This document shows, piece after piece, positions 1-8,796 of a DNA stretch of 64,000 nt. Location: the NCBI RefSeq assembly GCF_025398175.1, contig NZ_CP099735.1, positions 1,612,001 through 1,676,000 of the forward strand, written 5' to 3'. Numbering within the stretch: position 1 is the first letter of the stretch; each line of letters begins with the position of its first letter. Under the pieces are notes generated by a model. It was not told the DNA's origin and did not search any database. It worked only from the letters and a program-made list of their open reading frames with translations. Origin of the DNA: Photobacterium sp. TY1-4 (GTDB taxonomy: Bacteria > Pseudomonadota > Gammaproteobacteria > Enterobacterales > Vibrionaceae). A program made the position numbers and the translations under genes.

Positions 1-676
1 CGATGAACAGGCCCAGGCCGGGTTTGAAGACAGTGACGCGCAGCGCGAATTCTTCGTCAAGCTTTCCACTGCGGCTTCTCACCTGATTGGTTTGCCGAAC
101 TTTGATGCCATGTACGGCAAGTACTATGCCCGCTTTACGGTGCGCAATGAAGACAGCAGTGACAGCTACCTGCGCCAGGCCCATCGCCGGATGGAGCTGC
201 ACAATGACGGCACCTACGTCAATGAGCGAACCGATTTTGTCCTGATGATGAAGATGGATGAGCAGAACATGGAGATGGGCGATTCCCTGCTGCTGCATGT
301 GGATGACTGGCAGGATCTGGAGCGTTTTTATCATCACCCGATGGCCAAGCAGAATATTGTCTGGAGCGCGCCGCCGAGCAAAAATGTCGGTTACGCCATT
401 GAGCACCCGGTGTTCTTTGAAGAAGACAAAAACGGCAAGCCGCATATGCTGTTTATCGACCAGTTCGCGCAGCCGCAAAACATGCAGCAGGGGCTGTACC
501 TGCACCAGATGGGTGAGTCGTTGGAAAGTGACACCAACTGCTTCAATGTCCGGGTCAAAACCGGTGCCATGCTGGTGGTACAGAACCACTGCTGGCTCCA
601 TGGCCGAGACAAGTTTGTCGCCCATCCGGGGCTGAAGCGTGAACTGCTGCGTCAGCGCGGTCACTTCACGCGCTAA
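1..676 (+). CDS. glaH: Glutarate 2-hydroxylase GlaH (CsiD), 5' end cut by window
   Basis: Fe(II)/2-oxoglutarate-dependent dioxygenase that converts glutarate to L-2-hydroxyglutarate in the cytoplasm. The frame is open from base 2 with no start, so the N-terminal third lies outside the window; about 224 residues remain of the roughly 325 usual for E. coli CsiD. The iron-binding HxD appears in ELHNDGTY (His codon 200-202, Asp 206-208) and the distal His in WLHGRD (codon 599-601). The 2-oxoglutarate-binding Arg is expected in the following RELLRQRG. The conserved SDSYLRQ(A/P)HR stretch precedes the HxD. A TTG at 92 is an internal codon, not the start. A hairpin terminator follows, then lhgO, the usual partner, which uses the product of this reaction. 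Identification is firm from near-continuous similarity to CsiD. Confidence 0.93.
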   Translation, partial: DEQAQAGFEDSDAQREFFVKLSTAASHLIGLPNFDAMYGKYYARFTVRNEDSSDSYLRQAHRRMELHNDGTYVNERTDFVLMMKMDEQNMEMGDSLLLHVDDWQDLERFYHHPMAKQNIVWSAPPSKNVGYAIEHPVFFEEDKNGKPHMLFIDQFAQPQNMQQGLYLHQMGESLESDTNCFNVRVKTGAMLVVQNHCWLHGRDKFVAHPGLKRELLRQRGHFTR

Positions 677-704
677 GTCAGTTATATCGACATGATTGAA
701 CCAT

Positions 705-739
705 GCGCTCGCCGCAGTGATTGCGGCGGGCGCATTTTT
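705..739 (+). terminator. Rho-independent terminator after glaH
   Basis: A 12-bp GC-rich stem (705-716 with 722-733, one G-U pair) with a 5-nt loop is followed by ATTTTT. It lies 28 nt after the glaH stop and before lhgO, so transcription from glaH is at least partly attenuated and lhgO may have its own promoter. Confidence 0.8.
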
Positions 740-743
740 GCCT

Positions 744-769
744 GTGATCAGATCGCAAAGTGCGATCAC
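744..769. promoter_or_regulatory. Dyad, candidate operator upstream of lhgO
   Basis: A perfect inverted repeat GATCGCA-AAG-TGCGATC (751-767) sits inside a wider GTGATC...GATCAC symmetry (744-749, 764-769), 32 nt before the lhgO start. It has no T-tract, so it is more likely a protein-binding site than a terminator. The half-sites resemble neither the published CsiR site nor a full CRP site; the binding protein is unknown. Confidence 0.45.
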
Positions 770-800
770 GTGCGGTGACAGGCCAAGGGAGTGAAACACA

Positions 801-2054
801 GTGGATCAGATTTACGATTACCTCATTATCGGCGGCGGCATTGTCGGGGTGTCAACCGCCTGGCAGTTGCAGCAGCGCTATCCGGATAAAACTATTGCTT
901 TGATTGAAAAAGAAGCCGGGTTATCCCGTCATCAGACCGGCCATAACAGCGGCGTGATCCATGCCGGGGTTTACTATGCACCGGGCAGTCTGAAGGCTGA
1001 ATTTTGTAAGGCCGGGGTGGCTGCCACCACTGAGTTTTGCCGGCAGCACAACATTCCGGTGGAAAACTGCGGCAAGTTGCTGGTGGCGACCAACCCGCTC
1101 GAGCTGGAGCGGATGCAGGCGCTGTATCAGCGCTGCGCTGACAACGGGCTCGATGTTGAGTTGCTGGATCAGGCGGCTTTGCAGCAAAAAGAGCCGAACA
1201 TTGAAGGGCTGGGGGCAATTTTCGTCAGTACCACCAGTATCGTCAACTATCGCCAGGTGACGGAAAAAATGGCCCAAGAGTTTACTGCGCTGGGCGGACA
1301 GGTTTTGTTGGAAACCGCGGTGACCGGGCTGGTTGAAACGGATGCCGAGGTGACGGTTCAAGCCAGCCGCCGCGGGGAGCCGGTGGCACTGGCGGGCCGC
1401 TTTCTGGTGGTCTGCTCCGGTCTGATGGCGGATCGGATGACCCGGATGCTGGGAATTGAGACCGGCTTTCAGATCATTCCCTACCGCGGCGAATATTATC
1501 AGCTGCCGGAAAAATATAACGCGATCGTCAATCATTTGATTTATCCGATCCCGGATCCGGATCTGCCGTTTCTCGGGGTGCACCTGACTCGGATGATTGA
1601 CGGCTCGGTGACGGTCGGGCCGAATGCGGTGCAGGGTTGGAAGCGGGAAGGCTACGGTAAAATTAACCTCAGCCTGCGCGATATGCTCGATATGTTCACC
1701 TTTAGTGGGTTCTGGAAGGTGACGCGCAAACACCTCAAAACCGGGTTGGTTGAAACCAAGAACTCCTGGTGGAAACCCGGTTATCTTAAGTTGGTGAACA
1801 AGTATTGTCCGAAGATTCAGCTCACGGATCTCAAACCGTATCCCGCCGGGATCCGTGCCCAGGCGGTGCTCAAAGATGGCACCTTGGTGCATGATTTTCT
1901 GTTTGCCGAAAGTCCGCGTAGTTTGCATGTCTGTAACGCACCGTCGCCGGCTGCCACTTCAGCGATCCCGATCGGCAATTATATCTGCGACAAAGTGGCG
2001 CAGAAGCAAAGCCCGGCGCCGGCGGATTCGCTTCAAAAGTCAGCAGCGGCCTAA
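801..2054 (+). CDS. lhgO: L-2-hydroxyglutarate dehydrogenase/oxidase LhgO
   Basis: FAD enzyme of the DAO family, 417 residues, oxidising L-2-hydroxyglutarate to 2-oxoglutarate and passing electrons to the respiratory chain; the E. coli enzyme is membrane-associated. The N-terminus carries the dinucleotide-binding motif IIGGGIVGVSTAW (about residues 8-20). The family block HNSGVIHAGVYYAPGSLKA follows at about residues 48-66, and the C-terminal GIRAQAVLKDG motif is present. The start is GTG at 801, with AAGGGAG about 11 nt upstream; no better in-frame start is seen. It follows glaH, as in the E. coli csiD-lhgO-gabDTP cluster, but here gabD is separated by a LysR gene. A perfect 11-bp terminator hairpin follows. 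Confidence 0.93.
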   Translation: MDQIYDYLIIGGGIVGVSTAWQLQQRYPDKTIALIEKEAGLSRHQTGHNSGVIHAGVYYAPGSLKAEFCKAGVAATTEFCRQHNIPVENCGKLLVATNPLELERMQALYQRCADNGLDVELLDQAALQQKEPNIEGLGAIFVSTTSIVNYRQVTEKMAQEFTALGGQVLLETAVTGLVETDAEVTVQASRRGEPVALAGRFLVVCSGLMADRMTRMLGIETGFQIIPYRGEYYQLPEKYNAIVNHLIYPIPDPDLPFLGVHLTRMIDGSVTVGPNAVQGWKREGYGKINLSLRDMLDMFTFSGFWKVTRKHLKTGLVETKNSWWKPGYLKLVNKYCPKIQLTDLKPYPAGIRAQAVLKDGTLVHDFLFAESPRSLHVCNAPSPAATSAIPIGNYICDKVAQKQSPAPADSLQKSAAA

Positions 2055-2080
2055 CGCATTTAGCTCAGTATTGCTGTCAG

Positions 2081-2117
2081 CAGCCACCCCGTTCCCGCGG
2101 GGTGGCTGTTTGGTTTT
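2081..2117 (+). terminator. Rho-independent terminator after lhgO
   Basis: Perfect 11-bp stem CAGCCACCCCG / CGGGGTGGCTG (2081-2091, 2098-2108) followed by a T-rich run. It ends the lhgO transcript before the convergent LysR gene. Confidence 0.88.
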
Positions 2118-2168
2118 GGGTTGTTGCTTGGGGGATGACGAGTCGCGATAGCAATTGCTCAGAAGAGC

Positions 2169-3095
2169 TTATTGATCACGATAGCAATCACGCAGGTTTT
2201 TGATGAACAGGGAGCGGACCTTGTTCACGGCGCTGGTTTTCTTGGTGATCGCCATGATTTCCAGCGTATACAGCCGTCGATCCTGGGCGATGGCCTTGAG
2301 CTCCCCGCGATCGACATAAGGCTGGGCATAATGCGCCGGCAGAAAGCCGATAAATTTGCCTGAGAGCAGCAGCGCCAGGCGGGATTCGTAATTATAGGCG
2401 GTGGCTTTGAGGTTCATATTCGCCAGATGGCCGTGAATAATTTCCTGGGTTTTCATCCCGGCATAGACTGCTGGGTACCCGTCAATGATCTCATCACTCA
2501 GCTCGTCTTCTGACAGGTTAAACAGCGGATTGTCCGGGCTGCAATACAGAAAGCAATGGTCGGAATAAATGTGCTGATATTCCAGTCCTTCCAGGCTGCG
2601 GTGGAAGGGAATAAAGCCGACATCAGCTTCCTCGTTCATCACCTGGCGTTCAATTTCGGTCATTCGGGCGACTTCTGAGGTCAGATATACCTCAGGCGCC
2701 AGTTTGGCAAAACGCTGGAAGACTTTGGGGATCCGGGCCCGGCTGTCGAGACTGATGGTATCGCTGAACAGCACGGTCAGGCTGCCGGCCGGTTGAGCGT
2801 CGAGATCGTTAATGGTGTTGCGGAAATCTTCCAATTCGCCAAGCAGTTTGATGGTGGCATCGTAGACCACAGAGCCTTCTTCGGTGAGGGCGAACCCGGC
2901 CCGACCGCGACGGCACAGGATGAGATTGAGCCGGGATTCCAGATTGGAAATATGAATACTGATGGTGGAGCGGCTGATGTTCAATTCGGTTTCGGCCGCG
3001 GAGAACCCGCCGCAGTCGACCACGGTTTTAAAGATTTTCAGTTGCTTGATTTCGTAATCCCCGATCTGTCCGATCGGCAGAGAGGCTCTTGTCAT
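2169..3095 (-). CDS. LysR-family transcriptional regulator next to gabD
   Basis: 308-residue LysR-type regulator. The winged helix-turn-helix is at about residues 15-75 (KQLKIFKTVVDCGGFSAAE, then the ISRSTISIHISNLE recognition region), followed by a substrate-binding co-inducer domain. It is divergent from gabD with a 146-bp gap and convergent with lhgO, so the likely targets are gabD and perhaps the glutarate genes; this is inference from position. In E. coli the cluster is controlled by the GntR-type CsiR (GlaR), which is not seen here, so a LysR protein may have taken that role. The ligand is not predictable from sequence. Confidence 0.88.
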   Translation of the reverse strand: MTRASLPIGQIGDYEIKQLKIFKTVVDCGGFSAAETELNISRSTISIHISNLESRLNLILCRRGRAGFALTEEGSVVYDATIKLLGELEDFRNTINDLDAQPAGSLTVLFSDTISLDSRARIPKVFQRFAKLAPEVYLTSEVARMTEIERQVMNEEADVGFIPFHRSLEGLEYQHIYSDHCFLYCSPDNPLFNLSEDELSDEIIDGYPAVYAGMKTQEIIHGHLANMNLKATAYNYESRLALLLSGKFIGFLPAHYAQPYVDRGELKAIAQDRRLYTLEIMAITKKTSAVNKVRSLFIKNLRDCYRDQ

Positions 3096-3203
3096 TGTTT
3101 TACGCCTTTAAAACTTAAGGTTTACTCGTCGTGATTTACCCGTTGAGCCCGGGTGATAATATGCGCAACAAGCATTATGAATTGATTTGAAGTGTGTTTC
3201 TAT

Positions 3204-3220
3204 GAACCCGTGATGGGTTC
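3204..3220 (+). repeat. Small dyad in the gabD leader
   Basis: GAACCC-gtgat-GGGTTC, a perfect 6-bp inverted repeat 21 nt before the gabD start. It could be an operator half-pair for the divergent LysR protein or a small RNA hairpin near the ribosome-binding region. Low confidence. Confidence 0.3.
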
Positions 3221-3241
3221 TTTGCTGCAAGTGGTGAATCT

Positions 3242-4693
3242 ATGGAAAAATTACGTCTGGCTTTGTCTGCCGGTTATATCAACGGACAGTGGGTTGCGGC
3301 CGAGAGCGGGGCAAGCGTCCCGGTGGCGAACCCGGCGACCGGCGAAGTGATCACCCATGTGCCGGACATGGGGCCCCATGAAGCGGAAGCGGCGGTGCTG
3401 GCGGCCGATGCCGCGTTTCAACGCTGGCGTAAAACGACGGCCAAGCACCGGGCCGGATTGCTCAGAGCCTGGTTTAATTTAATGGTTGAACATGCCGAGG
3501 AACTGGCGCGGCTGCTGACGTCCGAACAGGGAAAGCCTTACAAGGAAGCCTACGGCGAAGTGCTTTACGGTGCTTCTTTCATTGAGTGGTTTGCCGAAGA
3601 AGCTAAACGAACTTACGGCGATCATATTCCTTCGGCGATGCCGGGCACCCGTTATTTGACGCTGAAGCAGCCGGTCGGGGTGGTCACCGCCATTACCCCG
3701 TGGAATTTCCCGATTGCAATGATCACCCGCAAAGTTGCGCCGGCCCTGGCGGCGGGCTGTACCGTGGTGGTGAAACCGGGGGAAGATACCCCACTGTGCG
3801 CCCTGGCGATGGCCAAACTGGCGGAGCTGGCTGGGATCCCGGCCGGGGTGATCAACGTGGTGACGACCGCAAACCCTGCCCCCGTCGGCGAAGTGCTTTG
3901 TACTCACCCCTTGGTGCGAAAAGTCTCTTTTACCGGTTCAACACCGGTCGGAAAACACATCTTGCGTCAGGCCGCCGATACGGTGAAGAAAGTGTCGATG
4001 GAGCTGGGCGGCAACGCGCCGTTTATGGTGTTTGACGATGCCGATCTCGACAAAGCGGTGCAGGGCGCGCTGATCTCCAAATATCGCAATGCCGGGCAAA
4101 CCTGCGTATGTACCAACCGGTTGTATGTGCACGATGCCGTATACGATCAGTTCATGGCCCGTTACATCGAAGCGGTGAGCCGGTTGAAGGTTGGGGATGG
4201 CCTGGCGGAAGGCACGGATATTGGCCCGCTGATCAATGCGCGCGCGATTACTAAGGTTGACAATTTAGTGGCGGAAGCGGTTTGCCAGGGGGCCAATTTG
4301 GTTCTGGGCGGCGCAGTGTCCGATGTCGGCCCACAATTCTATCAGCCGACGATACTGACCGATGTCACCGAACAGATGGCCATTGCGCATCAGGAGCTGT
4401 TCGGGCCGGTCACCACGGTATTTCGGTTTAACGACGAAGCCGATGTGGTTCGCCGCGCGAATGATACGCCTTTTGGTCTGGCAGCCTATTTCTATACCCG
4501 TGACCACAGCCGGATTTGGCGGGTCAGTGAAGCACTGGAATACGGGATAGTCGGGATCAACGAAGGTATTATTTCCACCGAAGTGGCGCCGTTCGGGGGG
4601 GTGAAAGAGTCCGGGTGTGGCCGCGAAGGTTCAAAATACGGCATTGAAGATTATCTGGAAATAAAATATCTCTGCTTAGGGATCGACTCATAA
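3242..4693 (+). CDS. gabD: NAD(P)-dependent succinate semialdehyde dehydrogenase GabD
   Basis: 483-residue aldehyde dehydrogenase that oxidises succinate semialdehyde (and probably glutarate semialdehyde) to the dicarboxylate in the cytoplasm. The catalytic Glu254 lies in MELGGNAP and the nucleophile Cys288 in NAGQTCVC, the same positions as in E. coli GabD (482 residues). The motifs ITPWNFPIAMITRK and FTGSTPVGK for cofactor binding are intact. The context with glaH and lhgO supports a role in glutarate, lysine or GABA breakdown. No gabT or gabP follows, so the aminotransferase must be elsewhere. A good terminator lies about 80 nt downstream. Confidence 0.92.
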   Translation: MEKLRLALSAGYINGQWVAAESGASVPVANPATGEVITHVPDMGPHEAEAAVLAADAAFQRWRKTTAKHRAGLLRAWFNLMVEHAEELARLLTSEQGKPYKEAYGEVLYGASFIEWFAEEAKRTYGDHIPSAMPGTRYLTLKQPVGVVTAITPWNFPIAMITRKVAPALAAGCTVVVKPGEDTPLCALAMAKLAELAGIPAGVINVVTTANPAPVGEVLCTHPLVRKVSFTGSTPVGKHILRQAADTVKKVSMELGGNAPFMVFDDADLDKAVQGALISKYRNAGQTCVCTNRLYVHDAVYDQFMARYIEAVSRLKVGDGLAEGTDIGPLINARAITKVDNLVAEAVCQGANLVLGGAVSDVGPQFYQPTILTDVTEQMAIAHQELFGPVTTVFRFNDEADVVRRANDTPFGLAAYFYTRDHSRIWRVSEALEYGIVGINEGIISTEVAPFGGVKESGCGREGSKYGIEDYLEIKYLCLGIDS

Positions 4694-4771
4694 TTCCGAA
4701 TCGTGCTCAACTTTTTTCTCCTGAGCTTGTGTTGCGTCATGCCCCATTCCGTTTTTTGTCGTGACGTCTTT

Positions 4772-4800
4772 GGCGATACCTTGAAGGTATCGCCTTTTTT
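4772..4800 (+). terminator. Rho-independent terminator after gabD
   Basis: Perfect 9-bp stem GGCGATACC / GGTATCGCC around a 5-nt loop, directly followed by six T. Confidence 0.92.
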
Positions 4801-5044
4801 GTATGGCCTCTTATCACATTTTATGGAGAGGAATGATGACGTTGGTTTGTATTGACTGGCTTGATGGTATCTATATGACATGCATCGCATAAGATGCATG
4901 TAAAATGAAAATTTGCTTCAGGATCTTCGGACGAGGCGTATAAATACATTCCGCATATAAAACTCACATCATAACAAGACTACTTCCGGTCTGAGGCATG
5001 TTGCTTCGGGCTGATGACGCGTTTGTTCACAGAGGCGGAAATAT
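4801..5044. other. Intergenic region before the Ig-like lipoprotein gene
   Basis: About 240 nt, richer in AT than its surroundings, presumably holding the promoter of the lipoprotein gene. A GAGG ribosome-binding site lies at 5032-5035. No recognised operator or RNA motif is seen. Confidence 0.4.
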
Positions 5045-8000
5045 ATGAGAAAGGAATGGGGTTATCTTTTACTGACAGCGGTGTTAAGTGGCTGCGGTGG
5101 TGGTGATACGCCAAAACCGGAGCAGCCGAAAGATGACGGCGGGACCGTTGTGCCGACCAGTTATCAGGTGACGTTTTCCGGCAAAGTGTTTGCCAAAGCC
5201 CAAACGGCGCAGCAACTGACATTTTTCGCCGGTGACACCCAATTGGGCCAGGGGGCCAGTCAGGCAGACGGTACCTACAGCATCGCGTTGACGGTTGATC
5301 AATCTGCCTATGATCAACTACAGACGGTTCCGCTCCGTGTGGTGGCCTCGGCTGGAGATATTCAGCTGGTAGCCCTGTCTTCAGGTACGTCACCGCAGAC
5401 GGTCAAATCGCTCACTCGCAGTGTAAATCTTTCCAGTTTCAGTACGGCAGCCTATGTACTCGCGGATCTGGATCAGGATGGCGTCGTAACGGCGGGTGAG
5501 TGGGATACTTATCAGGCCGCGTCCGAGGCCAATCGGGTCAATCCAAACCTGCTGAAATTGGCGACATCCTTTGAAGCCGTAATAGCGGAGCAGATAGAGA
5601 GCCCAACGAAATCGGTGCTGCGCTGGTTGCAGGATTTGAAGTCAACGACGGCCTGGGACCAATGGCTGACCGCGCACGAAGCGACGTTAACGACCGTGTG
5701 GGAAACAACCAAAACGAATGCGCAATTGCGCCAACAAGCCGGTAACTACCTCAAGGGGAAAGCGCTCGAGGATTTCACGGCCGCCGATGTGCTGGTGAAA
5801 GCACCGACGTTGGCGTCCTGTCAACTGATGATTCATATCACAGATGTCGGGGCGAATCCTCATCAGGTCGCCGTTGGCCAGCAGCTTCAGTTGGCGACGG
5901 ATATCACCGACAATCTGACTGGTAATGTGATCCAGGGAAGAGCCGCTTGGTCGAGCAGCGATGCTCAACGAGTCAACGTCAATGCGACTGGTGGGATTAC
6001 TGCCAAGGCCGCAGGGAAGGCGGATATCACAGCGCGTTATCAGCATGGGCAAGAGGCTTGCGCGGATGAGATGACCTTGACGGTGATCGGTGTTGATCCG
6101 GGGGAGCCGGTGTTGTCTTCGATCCAGTTTCATCGCTGGCCGGGAGCAGTCAACGCAGGAGTGACCATTGCACTTTCCGTTACCGGAACTTGGTCGGATG
6201 ATACCACCACGGATATTTCCGATCAGGCGGTGTGGCGAGTTGCGCCGGACGACTTGGCTGTAATGAATGGCCATCAGTTGACAGCGCTGAAAGCCGGAGT
6301 GGTGACGCTGACGGCCAGTTTCGAAGGCAAGACGGTCACCCAACAGCTGACGATTAAACCGCCGGTGCCAATGCCGCCGGAACTGACCGCCATTGCAATT
6401 GAGGGCAGCACTTTGGCGAAGCTGGTTGGTGAGCAGTGGCAACTGACGGCGATGGGCAGCTATGACAACAATAGTAGCGCGAATATTACGGCAGAAGTGG
6501 ACTGGTTGTCTTCAGATCCCGCGATAGCGACGGTGTCGGCCCAGGGTTTGGTCACGGCGAACGCTGTCGGCACGACATCGATCACGGCGACCAAGGGGGC
6601 GGTGTCTCAGCAAATCAACATGACGGTGAAGACGGCTGATCCCGTCGTCGAGGCGTTATCTGTCAACGGTGACTTTAGTGATTTCAATAAAGGGGAATCC
6701 ACTTCGATTGCGGTGATCGCGGACTACAGTAACGGGCGTATCGAGGATGTCACAAATCAGGTGACCTGGGAGATGAGCCAAGCCGGGATCGTTGAGGTGA
6801 GTCAGAGCCGGATCTCCGCGTTGCGTGAAGGTTCTGTAACACTGACGGCAACTTGGACCCTGGCGGGTAAAACCGTACAGGCGACGCTACCGGTGACGGT
6901 CCTGCCACCGTCACTCGTCTCGATTGAGCCGAATATTCTGGGTGGCGAACTCAGAATGCAAGAAGGGGAGGTGAGGCGCGCAATTTTTACGGTGACCTTC
7001 TCAGATCAGTCGGAAGAGACATACGATAACATCACAATTGCGGCCGATACGGACTCCTCGGGGTTACCGGTGGCGTCGTACAAGAAGATGAATCCGATTT
7101 TCGGCTTGATCCGCGCGCAGCGGGCAGGAAATACGACGCTGTCGATTTATGACTTGCCACAGCGGGTGTTGGACCAACTGCCGGTCGAGGTCGTGAAACA
7201 GGATCGGGCGGAGGTCAAACTGGTGGTTGATGATAATCCGGATGTTTATCAGTGGCACCGGGAAGTCACCCCGTTTATTGGTGAGCAGTTTATCGTGAGT
7301 ACGCAAAATGTCTTGTGTGACAATAAGGTCTATCGCTTCAGCCATAAAAGCGTTCCGGTGGACAGCGACTGGAATGCCCAGAGTGTTTTACTCTCGACCT
7401 TTGATGGAGATCAGCATACAAACAGCACCTTGGTCTTAGGTACAGCCAATAAGCGAGGGATGATTTCGAATCAAATGGTTGATGGTGGCGGCCATGGCTA
7501 TTACTTGCTGATCGCCCCTGATGAGCAAGGTGTGAGAGCGTACTATATCTACAATCTGTTTGAGTCACGCAGAGTCTTGCATACGGTGGATCTGACCGGC
7601 GCGCCGGGCAGCCTGCTGACAACCGGAGATACGGTACAACCCTTTGGTTTTACTGCTGAAGGTCATCTGACGGTGCTGGATAATACCGATGCCACTAAAT
7701 TCCAAGTGTATATGTATCGTCCGCAGGCCGGTCAGCCCGGAAAGTTTGAGTGGGTTGCCGGGGATACGGTGGTTGGTGAAGGACTGCGGTTTATTCAGAT
7801 GCCGAGTGTAACCGAACATCTGGTGCTGTTCGAGCAGGGCAGCACTGCGAATGTGGAACCAAAGTATCACTTTATCAACCGGACAACCGGACAGGTCGAT
7901 CAGGTCGTTCAATGGCGTTATCCGGATTCGGCTGTCGATACGCATTGTAGTGGGATCACCTTGCTGCCCGGCAGCACACTTGCTGAGCTGAAAGCATTCT

Positions 8001-8557
8001 GTACCGTGAAAGATGCGGGTAACACTGCTGTTGGGTACTGGCTGTGGGAAGATCTCAGTCAACCGCCGTATGAAATTGCGCTGGATCTGACCGTGGGGGA
8101 TTCCTACCAAGGGGGCGATTCCCCAATCTTGACCCGGACACCTGACGGAACGTTGCTTGCTACCGGTGGATTTATTCAGGAGCAATATAATTCATGGATG
8201 CAACTGCATCAGGTGACTTCTGGCACTGTCGCGACTGAGCCGCTGTATCAAGTGTCGGAGAAGTCGGCGGCGCCGATCTACAGCCAACTGTTCCCGCTGG
8301 GTGAGACTGCCAATGTGTTGCAGACCAACCCGAATGTTGAGGGCGAACTGCTGATGCTGACCAATCACGGGATGGCGGTGAAGTCAAAGCCGATGGAAAC
8401 CTGGGAAACGAATGTGAGTATGTATGATTTGCCGCAGAACATTTCTGAAACGCAGCATTTGTACTACTTGAATAAAACCTGGTACATCATTCCGAATGAT
8501 CTGACAAAGGATATCTGGCGCTTCCAGATGCGTGATCCAAACGTCGTTCAGAATTAA
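5045..8557 (+). CDS. Large lipoprotein with Ig-like (BIG2-type) repeats
   Basis: 1170-residue predicted surface or periplasmic lipoprotein. The signal peptide ends in the lipobox LSGC (Cys17), followed by a GGGDTPKPEQPKDDGG spacer. Around residues 140-152 the segment DLDQDGVVTAGEW has the spacing of an EF-hand or dockerin calcium loop. At about residues 255-620 there are four tandem beta-sandwich units with the BIG2 pattern (for example WLSSDPAIATVSAQGLVTA, then G-x-T-S-I-T-A). The C-terminal ~450 residues contain no repeat I recognise and may form a propeller-like or carbohydrate-binding fold. Such proteins are usually adhesins or scaffolds; no enzyme motif was found. It stands alone between two terminators. 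Exact function unknown. Confidence 0.85.
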   Translation: MRKEWGYLLLTAVLSGCGGGDTPKPEQPKDDGGTVVPTSYQVTFSGKVFAKAQTAQQLTFFAGDTQLGQGASQADGTYSIALTVDQSAYDQLQTVPLRVVASAGDIQLVALSSGTSPQTVKSLTRSVNLSSFSTAAYVLADLDQDGVVTAGEWDTYQAASEANRVNPNLLKLATSFEAVIAEQIESPTKSVLRWLQDLKSTTAWDQWLTAHEATLTTVWETTKTNAQLRQQAGNYLKGKALEDFTAADVLVKAPTLASCQLMIHITDVGANPHQVAVGQQLQLATDITDNLTGNVIQGRAAWSSSDAQRVNVNATGGITAKAAGKADITARYQHGQEACADEMTLTVIGVDPGEPVLSSIQFHRWPGAVNAGVTIALSVTGTWSDDTTTDISDQAVWRVAPDDLAVMNGHQLTALKAGVVTLTASFEGKTVTQQLTIKPPVPMPPELTAIAIEGSTLAKLVGEQWQLTAMGSYDNNSSANITAEVDWLSSDPAIATVSAQGLVTANAVGTTSITATKGAVSQQINMTVKTADPVVEALSVNGDFSDFNKGESTSIAVIADYSNGRIEDVTNQVTWEMSQAGIVEVSQSRISALREGSVTLTATWTLAGKTVQATLPVTVLPPSLVSIEPNILGGELRMQEGEVRRAIFTVTFSDQSEETYDNITIAADTDSSGLPVASYKKMNPIFGLIRAQRAGNTTLSIYDLPQRVLDQLPVEVVKQDRAEVKLVVDDNPDVYQWHREVTPFIGEQFIVSTQNVLCDNKVYRFSHKSVPVDSDWNAQSVLLSTFDGDQHTNSTLVLGTANKRGMISNQMVDGGGHGYYLLIAPDEQGVRAYYIYNLFESRRVLHTVDLTGAPGSLLTTGDTVQPFGFTAEGHLTVLDNTDATKFQVYMYRPQAGQPGKFEWVAGDTVVGEGLRFIQMPSVTEHLVLFEQGSTANVEPKYHFINRTTGQVDQVVQWRYPDSAVDTHCSGITLLPGSTLAELKAFCTVKDAGNTAVGYWLWEDLSQPPYEIALDLTVGDSYQGGDSPILTRTPDGTLLATGGFIQEQYNSWMQLHQVTSGTVATEPLYQVSEKSAAPIYSQLFPLGETANVLQTNPNVEGELLMLTNHGMAVKSKPMETWETNVSMYDLPQNISETQHLYYLNKTWYIIPNDLTKDIWRFQMRDPNVVQN

Positions 8558-8585
8558 TCCGGTTCAATTCATCGGTCGTCAATCA

Positions 8586-8615
8586 AGCCAGCCTTCGGGC
8601 TGGCTTTTTGTTTTC
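8586..8615 (+). terminator. Rho-independent terminator after the Ig-like lipoprotein gene
   Basis: Perfect 8-bp stem AGCCAGCC-ttcg-GGCTGGCT with a stable tetraloop, followed by TTTTTGTTTT. Confidence 0.92.
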
Positions 8616-8796
8616 ATGAAGCAGCCCCAGATCCCCAAAAAGGTTTGAGGGCAATAAAACTTTACTTAGATAGAGCGGAATTTATCGATTGTGAACGAAT
8701 TGTAATGATTGATAACAAGGTGGCAACCCAAAAGCCATTTCCCCGGTCTGCTGCGGGAAGGCAGGCATCAGAGAATGATTACAAGGAGCGATATTC

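Noticed and set aside
921..1928. 335-codon open frame antisense to lhgO
   Set aside because: It has no ribosome-binding site and no family resemblance, and the plus strand encodes a clear LhgO; a shadow frame.
5687..6442. 251-codon open frame antisense to the Ig-like lipoprotein
   Set aside because: No start signal and no similarity; a shadow.
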